Both the position numbers and the translations under genes were made by a program. From an uncultured Paracoccaceae bacterium (GTDB taxonomy: Bacteria; Pseudomonadota; Alphaproteobacteria; Rhodobacterales; Rhodobacteraceae): DNA of 10,806 bases. Below the pieces are notes generated by a model. That model had not been told where the DNA came from. It searched no databases and saw only the letters and a list, made by a program, of their open reading frames with translations. The DNA lies in contig CALEZJ010000404.1 of NCBI GenBank assembly GCA_937927885.1, positions 1-10,806 on the forward strand, in the 5' to 3' direction. Positions 6,665 to 10,806 of the stretch are shown piece by piece (the stretch's first letter is position 1; every line of letters begins with the position of its first letter).

Positions 6665-6749
6665 TGGTGCGGGTGAAGGGACTCGAACCCCCACGCCTTG
6701 CGGCGTCAGAACCTAAATCTGGTGCGTCTACCAATTCCGCCACACCCGC
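6665..6749 (-). tRNA. tRNA-Leu, anticodon UAG
   Basis: The minus strand folds as a type II tRNA. The acceptor GCGGGTG pairs with CACCCGC, followed by discriminator A and an encoded CCA (complement of 6665-6667). The anticodon loop TTTAGGT gives anticodon TAG, reading CUN leucine codons. A long variable arm (ACGCC-GCAA-GGCGT) and a GTTCGAGTC T-loop complete it. The sequence closely follows the E. coli leuW pattern. The anticodon stem CCAGA/TCTGA has one mismatched closing pair (C27-A43). Upstream on the minus strand TAAAAT (complement of 6823-6828) resembles a -10 box but has no good -35. tig follows 105 bases downstream. Confidence 0.97.
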
Positions 6750-6877
6750 ACGCCGGTCCTCTAGCAAGCCGCGCGCCACGCGGCGAGAGGGATTCGCCAC
6801 GATGATGCGGCTTGTTTGCCATATTTTAACCATCTTGGCCGCCATGATGGGCCGGATGTTTCTTATGAGGGTTCATC

Positions 6878-7390
6878 ATGCTGTCGCACATCATCGCCCA
6901 ACTGCCCCCCGTCGCCCACGCCACCCGCCGTTCGCGCCCCACCGGGCTGATCGCGGGCACCCTCGTGCGCACGGCAGACGGCGACCTGCCGGTGGAATTC
7001 CTGCTTGCAGGCGATATCGTGATGACCCGCAACGGCCCGCGTGAATTGCGCGGCACCAGCCTTGTGATGGGCCACGAGATCGAGGTCGTGGTGATCGACC
7101 CCGGCGCGCCGGTCTCGGGGTCACTCTCCAGCCGCCCGGTGACCCTGCCCGCCGATCACCAGGTGCTGGTGCGCGACTGGCGCGCGACCATCCTGCATGG
7201 CCAGAGCGAAATGCTGACCCCGGTCTCGTCCCTCGTCGATGACGGGTTGATCCGGCGCGAGACCCGGGCAAAAGCCCGCCTGATCCGGCTCCATTTCGAC
7301 ACGCCGCAGATCGTCTGGGCCGACGGGGTCGAGGTCGCCTCGGCCCGCACCCGCGCCCCCGAGGTCGAGGTCCAGCGCCGCCTGCATTGA
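6878..7390 (+). CDS. Short Hint-domain (Hint_2-like) protein without cysteine
   Basis: The 170-residue product looks like a free-standing Hint (hedgehog/intein) fold of the type common in Rhodobacteraceae. The N-terminal block GLIAGTLVRTADGDLPVEFL (23-42) followed by LAGDIVMTRNGPREL matches the opening of Hint_2 domains. LPADHQVLVRD (90-100) matches the histidine-containing block, and LIRLHFDTPQIVWADGVEVA (135-154) matches the C-terminal strand pair. Hint domains normally open with a cysteine that starts the N-to-S acyl shift. Here that position is G23, and the protein has no cysteine anywhere, so classic self-cleavage is unlikely. There is no N-terminal signal peptide and no attached calcium-binding repeat domain. 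The start at 6878 has GAGG seven bases upstream. It stands alone between tRNA-Leu and the convergent hydrate-repair gene. Its role is unknown. Confidence 0.82.
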   Translation: MLSHIIAQLPPVAHATRRSRPTGLIAGTLVRTADGDLPVEFLLAGDIVMTRNGPRELRGTSLVMGHEIEVVVIDPGAPVSGSLSSRPVTLPADHQVLVRDWRATILHGQSEMLTPVSSLVDDGLIRRETRAKARLIRLHFDTPQIVWADGVEVASARTRAPEVEVQRRLH

Positions 7391-7411
7391 TCCGAAGGCG
7401 GGCCTGCTCCT

Positions 7412-7431
7412 TCATCTTGCCCCAGATACTT
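7412..7431 (-). repeat. Possible copy of a dispersed Rhodobacteraceae intergenic motif
   Basis: In the 73-base gap between the convergent Hint and hydrate-repair genes the minus strand reads AAGTATCTGGGGCAAGATGA. From memory, short motifs of the form (A/G)AGTAT-TGG--CAAGATGAAG recur after genes in Rhodobacteraceae genomes. Only this one copy is in the window, so the call cannot be checked here. A 5-bp hairpin (CCGGT 7440-7444, ACCGG 7450-7454) lies beside it; no strong terminator is visible. Confidence 0.3.
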
Positions 7432-7463
7432 GCCTTGCCCCGGTTTCCGACCGGCACCCCGCT

Positions 7464-9047
7464 TCAATCCCGATCCGCCATCATTCGCCGCAAGACCCCT
7501 GGCACGGCCTCGGGCAGGTCCTCGGCGATCAGGCCGGGACCAAAGGCCCGCGCGGCCTCGACATGCAGCCAGGCGGCGGTTCCGGCGGCGGCCAGCGGGG
7601 GGCAGGCGCGTGCCAGAAGCCCGGTGATCAACCCGGCCAGAACATCCCCGGCGCCCGCCGTCGCCAGCCAGGGCGCGGCGCGGCCGTAGGCGGCGGAATG
7701 GATCAGCGCCGACCCGTCCGGGGCGGCAATCACCGTATCCGGCCCCTTCAGCAGCACCACGCAACCGGCCCTCGCCGCCGCCGCCCGCACGGCATCCAGC
7801 CGTGACCACGCCGGTCCGCGCGCAGGCGGCGCCTCGAGCCGCGATGCCAGATCCGGGAACAGCCGCGCGAATTCCCCGTCATGCGGCGTCAGAACGCAGC
7901 GCTCCAATCGCGCGGTCTGCGCGAACAGGTCTTCGGGTTTGCCCGTCATCCCGCTGAACTGCGTCAGCGCATCGGCATCCAGCACCACCGCCCGGCGCCC
8001 GCTGCCTGCCAGCATCTGCAACACCATCAGCACCAGATCGCGGGTGCGCGACCCCAGCCCCAGGCCCGGCCCCAGGCAGACCGCGCCGATGCGCTCGTCC
8101 AACAGCAGGTCGCACAGATCCGCCGAATCGCCCACCTGTCGCAGCATGACGGCCGTGACCTGCGCCGCGCATTCGGCCATGGCCTCGGGCGGTGCGCCCA
8201 GCGTCACCAGCCCCGCGCCCACGCGCAGCGCCGCCCGCGCGGCCAATCGCGCCGCCCCCGTCCGCCCCGCGCCCCCCGTCAGCACCAGCGCATGACCGTG
8301 GTTGAACTTGTGCCCGCCGCGCTTGTCCAGAGACATCCGCGCACTCAGGCCGGCCGCGCGCACCGACCCCTTCGCCACCGCCTGCGGCAGGCCGATGTCG
8401 GCCACCACCAGCCGATCGCCACAGGCGCGTGGCCCCTCGGCCAGATGATGCCCGATCTTGGCGCGGTGAAAGGTCACCGTCAGCGAGGCCTGCATCGCCT
8501 TGCTCAAGAGACGCCCGCTGTCGGCGCACAGCCCCGAGGGCACATCGACCGCCACCAGGGGCGCCGCGCGCTGCGCGCGCCATGCGTCGAGCCAGGCCAG
8601 ATACTCGGCAAGGCCGGGTTCGAAGGGCCGCGACAGACCGATCCCGAACAGCGCATCGACCACCACCTGCGGCGACTGACCGCCCAGGGGCACGCCGGGT
8701 CCATCCACCGGCAGCGGCACGACCGCGCCGATCGTCGCCCAGGCGTCGTGCATGGCACGGGCATCGGGGGGCAGGGCTGCGGGATCGCCCAGCGCCTGCA
8801 CCTCGACCGTCCAGCCCCGTTCCGCCAGCCGCCGCGCCACGACATAGCCGTCGCCGCCATTGTTCCCCGGCCCGCACAGGACCAGCGCCTTGGGCGCCCC
8901 CTCCGCCAGCCCCGGCCATTGTTGCAGCATGGCCTCGACCACCGCCGCGCCCGCGCGCTCCATCAGTGCGAGGCCGGTCGCCTCGCCCGACTCAATCGCC
9001 GCGGTCTCGATGGCGCGCATTTGAGCAGATGTCAGAATTTCGGTCAC
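7464..9047 (-). CDS. nnr: Bifunctional NAD(P)H-hydrate epimerase / ADP-dependent dehydratase
   Basis: This cytoplasmic metabolite-repair enzyme restores NAD(P)H from its hydrated forms. The epimerase interconverts R- and S-NAD(P)HX, and the dehydratase removes water from the S form using ADP. The 527-residue product is the usual fusion. The N-terminal YjeF_N/epimerase half (about 1-215) carries GPGNNGGDGYVVARRL (59-74), DALFGIGLSR (131-140) and VDVPSGL (167-173). The C-terminal ribokinase-like dehydratase half (about 220-527) carries CLGPGLGLG (324-332), VLDADALT (355-362), TPHDGEFARLF (387-397), KGPDT (434-438) and GAGDVLAG (465-472), with D468 as the expected catalytic base. The start is set at the GTG at 9047, giving VTEILTSAQMRAIE as in relatives. 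The reading frame stays open another 213 codons upstream, across glnB on the other strand, but that extension is not protein-like for this family. The ribosome binding site before the GTG is weak. Confidence 0.95.
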   Translation of the reverse strand: MTEILTSAQMRAIETAAIESGEATGLALMERAGAAVVEAMLQQWPGLAEGAPKALVLCGPGNNGGDGYVVARRLAERGWTVEVQALGDPAALPPDARAMHDAWATIGAVVPLPVDGPGVPLGGQSPQVVVDALFGIGLSRPFEPGLAEYLAWLDAWRAQRAAPLVAVDVPSGLCADSGRLLSKAMQASLTVTFHRAKIGHHLAEGPRACGDRLVVADIGLPQAVAKGSVRAAGLSARMSLDKRGGHKFNHGHALVLTGGAGRTGAARLAARAALRVGAGLVTLGAPPEAMAECAAQVTAVMLRQVGDSADLCDLLLDERIGAVCLGPGLGLGSRTRDLVLMVLQMLAGSGRRAVVLDADALTQFSGMTGKPEDLFAQTARLERCVLTPHDGEFARLFPDLASRLEAPPARGPAWSRLDAVRAAAARAGCVVLLKGPDTVIAAPDGSALIHSAAYGRAAPWLATAGAGDVLAGLITGLLARACPPLAAAGTAAWLHVEAARAFGPGLIAEDLPEAVPGVLRRMMADRD

Positions 9048-9086
9048 GGCGCCCCCGGCCTGGTTCAGAAAGCGATGAAAAAATAG

Positions 9087-9569
<483 letters not shown>

Positions 9570-9603
9570 GCCGGAAACTCTTACGTCAATCAGGGGACAA
9601 TGA

Positions 9604-10806
9604 ATGAGCGTTGAATCCGTTCTCAAACTCATAGCCGATGAGCAGGCGGAATACGTCGACATCCGCTTTACCGACCCGAAGGGCAAGCTTCAGCATGTGA
9701 CCGTGATCGTCGATCTGGTCGATGCCGACTTCCTGGAAGAAGGGTTCATGTTCGACGGTTCGTCGATCGTCGGCTGGAAGTCCATCGACCAGTCCGACAT
9801 GAAGCTGATGCCCGATTGCTCCAGCGCCTATGTCGATCCGTTCTATGCGGAAAAGACCATCGCCATCCATTGCGACGTGGTCGAACCCGACACGGGCGAG
9901 GCCTATGACCGCTGCCCGCGTCAGACCGCGAAAAAGGCCGAAGCCTACCTGAAATCCTCGGGCATCGGCGACGCCTTCTATTGCGGGCCGGAAGCCGAAT
10001 TCTTCCTGTTCGATGACGTGCGCTATTCGGTCACCCCGCAGAAGGTGTCCTTCCAGATCGACGCCGACGCGGCCGCCTGGAACACCGACGCCGAATTCGA
10101 AGGCGGCAACCTGGCGCATCGCGCGGGTCACAAGGGCGGCTATTTCCCGGTGAACCCGATCGACGAGGCGCAGGACATCCGTTCGGAAATGCTGTCGACC
10201 ATGAAGTCGATCGGCATGAAGGTGGACAAGCACCACCACGAAGTGGCGACCTGCCAGCACGAGCTGGGCATGATCTTTGGCGGGCTGACCGAACAGGCCG
10301 ACAACATCCAGAAATACAAGTACATCATCCACAACGTCGCGGCCGCCTATGGCAAGACCGTGACCTTCATGCCCAAGCCCATCAAGGGCGACAACGGCAG
10401 CGGCATGCACGTCAACATGTCGATCTGGAAGGGCGGCAAGCCGCTGTTCGCAGGCGACAAATACGCCGACCTGTCGCAGGAGGCGCTGTATTTCATCGGC
10501 GGCATCCTGAAACACGCCAAGGCGCTGAACGCGCTGACCAACCCGTCGACCAACAGCTACAAGCGGCTGATCCCCGGCTTCGAGGCCCCCGTCCTGCGCG
10601 CCTTCTCGGCCCGCAACCGCTCGGGCTGCGTGCGTATTCCGTGGACCGAATCGCCGAAGGCCAAGCGTGTCGAGGCCCGCTTCCCCGATCCGTCGGCGAA
10701 CCCCTATCTGGCCTTTGCCGCGCTGATGATGGCCGGCCTGGACGGCATCAGGAACAAGATCGACCCCGGCCCGGCTTCGGACAAGGATCTCTCCGACCTG
10801 CCGCCC
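9604..10806 (+). CDS. glnA: Type I glutamine synthetase (partial, C-terminus beyond window)
   Basis: Glutamine synthetase makes glutamine from glutamate, ammonia and ATP as a cytoplasmic dodecamer. The first 401 residues are present of an expected length near 468; the reading frame is open to the window edge. Visible landmarks are the beta-grasp loop FDGSSIVGW (50-58), the metal ligands in [11 protein letters not shown] (127-137; E130, E132), [10 protein letters not shown] (211-220; E213, E220), the ATP-binding signature [12 protein letters not shown] (258-269; H269), the substrate loop [17 protein letters not shown] (313-329), [12 protein letters not shown] (335-346) and EARFPDP (357-363). 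This is the GSI-beta type subject to adenylylation, but the target tyrosine near the C-terminus lies outside the window. The start at 9604 has AGGGGA seven bases upstream. The 34-base gap from glnB contains no terminator, so the two form an operon in which PII and the enzyme it controls are co-transcribed. Confidence 0.98.
   Translation, partial: MSVESVLKLIADEQAEYVDIRFTDPKGKLQHVTVIVDLVDADFLEEGFMFDGSSIVGWKSIDQSDMKLMPDCSSAYVDPFYAEKTIAIHCDVVEPDTGEAYDRCPRQTAKKAEAYLKSSGIGDAFYCGPEAEFFLFDDVRYSVTPQKVSFQIDADAAAWNTDAEFEGGNLAHRAGHKGGYFPVNPIDEAQDIRSEMLSTMKSIGMKVDKHHHEVATCQHELGMIFGGLTEQADNIQKYKYIIHNVAAAYGKTVTFMPKPIKGDNGSGMHVNMSIWKGGKPLFAGDKYADLSQEALYFIGGILKHAKALNALTNPSTNSYKRLIPGFEAPVLRAFSARNRSGCVRIPWTESPKAKRVEARFPDPSANPYLAFAALMMAGLDGIRNKIDPGPASDKDLSDLPP

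Noticed and set aside
6642..6845. Small minus-strand open frame with AELVDAPDLGSDAARRGGSS
   Set aside because: This peptide is the well-known false translation of a tRNA-Leu gene, which occupies 6665-6749.
9586..10515. Long open frame on the minus strand opposite glnA (about 309 codons)
   Set aside because: It is exactly antisense to a strongly conserved glutamine synthetase. Such open frames are expected opposite GC-rich genes, and its translation has no recognisable domain.

Overview
The window is a GC-rich chromosomal segment from an alphaproteobacterium, most likely a member of the Rhodobacteraceae (Paracoccus/Rhodobacter type). This rests on the wording of the RimO, NnrDE and PII proteins, on the glnB-glnA pair lying divergent to a fused NAD(P)H-hydrate repair gene, and on the presence of a short Hint-domain protein, a type common in that family. 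No plasmid, phage, transposon or CRISPR signature is visible, and most of the content is core metabolism and translation.

The left two thirds (1-6750) is read almost entirely on the minus strand. In transcription order it holds tRNA-Leu(UAG), trigger factor (tig) closed by a clear intrinsic terminator, a seven-helix membrane protein, a crotonase-family enzyme, a membrane-anchored glutamate-synthase-like FMN/Fe-S protein, the ribosomal protein S12 methylthiotransferase rimO, and the first 18 codons of a small protein that looks like DUF1330. The gaps between these genes (about 85 to 200 bases) hold short inverted or tandem repeats that may be regulatory or terminator elements.

The right third changes direction. 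A short Hint-domain protein (plus strand) converges on the bifunctional NAD(P)H-hydrate epimerase/dehydratase gene (minus strand). That gene diverges from glnB (PII signal protein) and glnA (type I glutamine synthetase), which form an operon 34 bases apart; glnA runs off the window with about 401 codons present. glnB and glnA together form the nitrogen-status sensing and ammonia-assimilation unit.

The best candidate for something under-described is the seven-helix protein at 4369-5097. The layout of its conserved acidic residues recalls the Pyr4/PaxB family of integral-membrane terpene cyclases. That resemblance is recalled from family features and has not been tested by a search. Other points of interest are the Hint protein with no cysteine, a histidine-rich stretch in trigger factor, a membrane-tethered glutamate-synthase-like protein without a glutaminase domain, and a leader before glnB whose C-tract could pair with either of two G-tracts, one of them next to the ribosome binding site.
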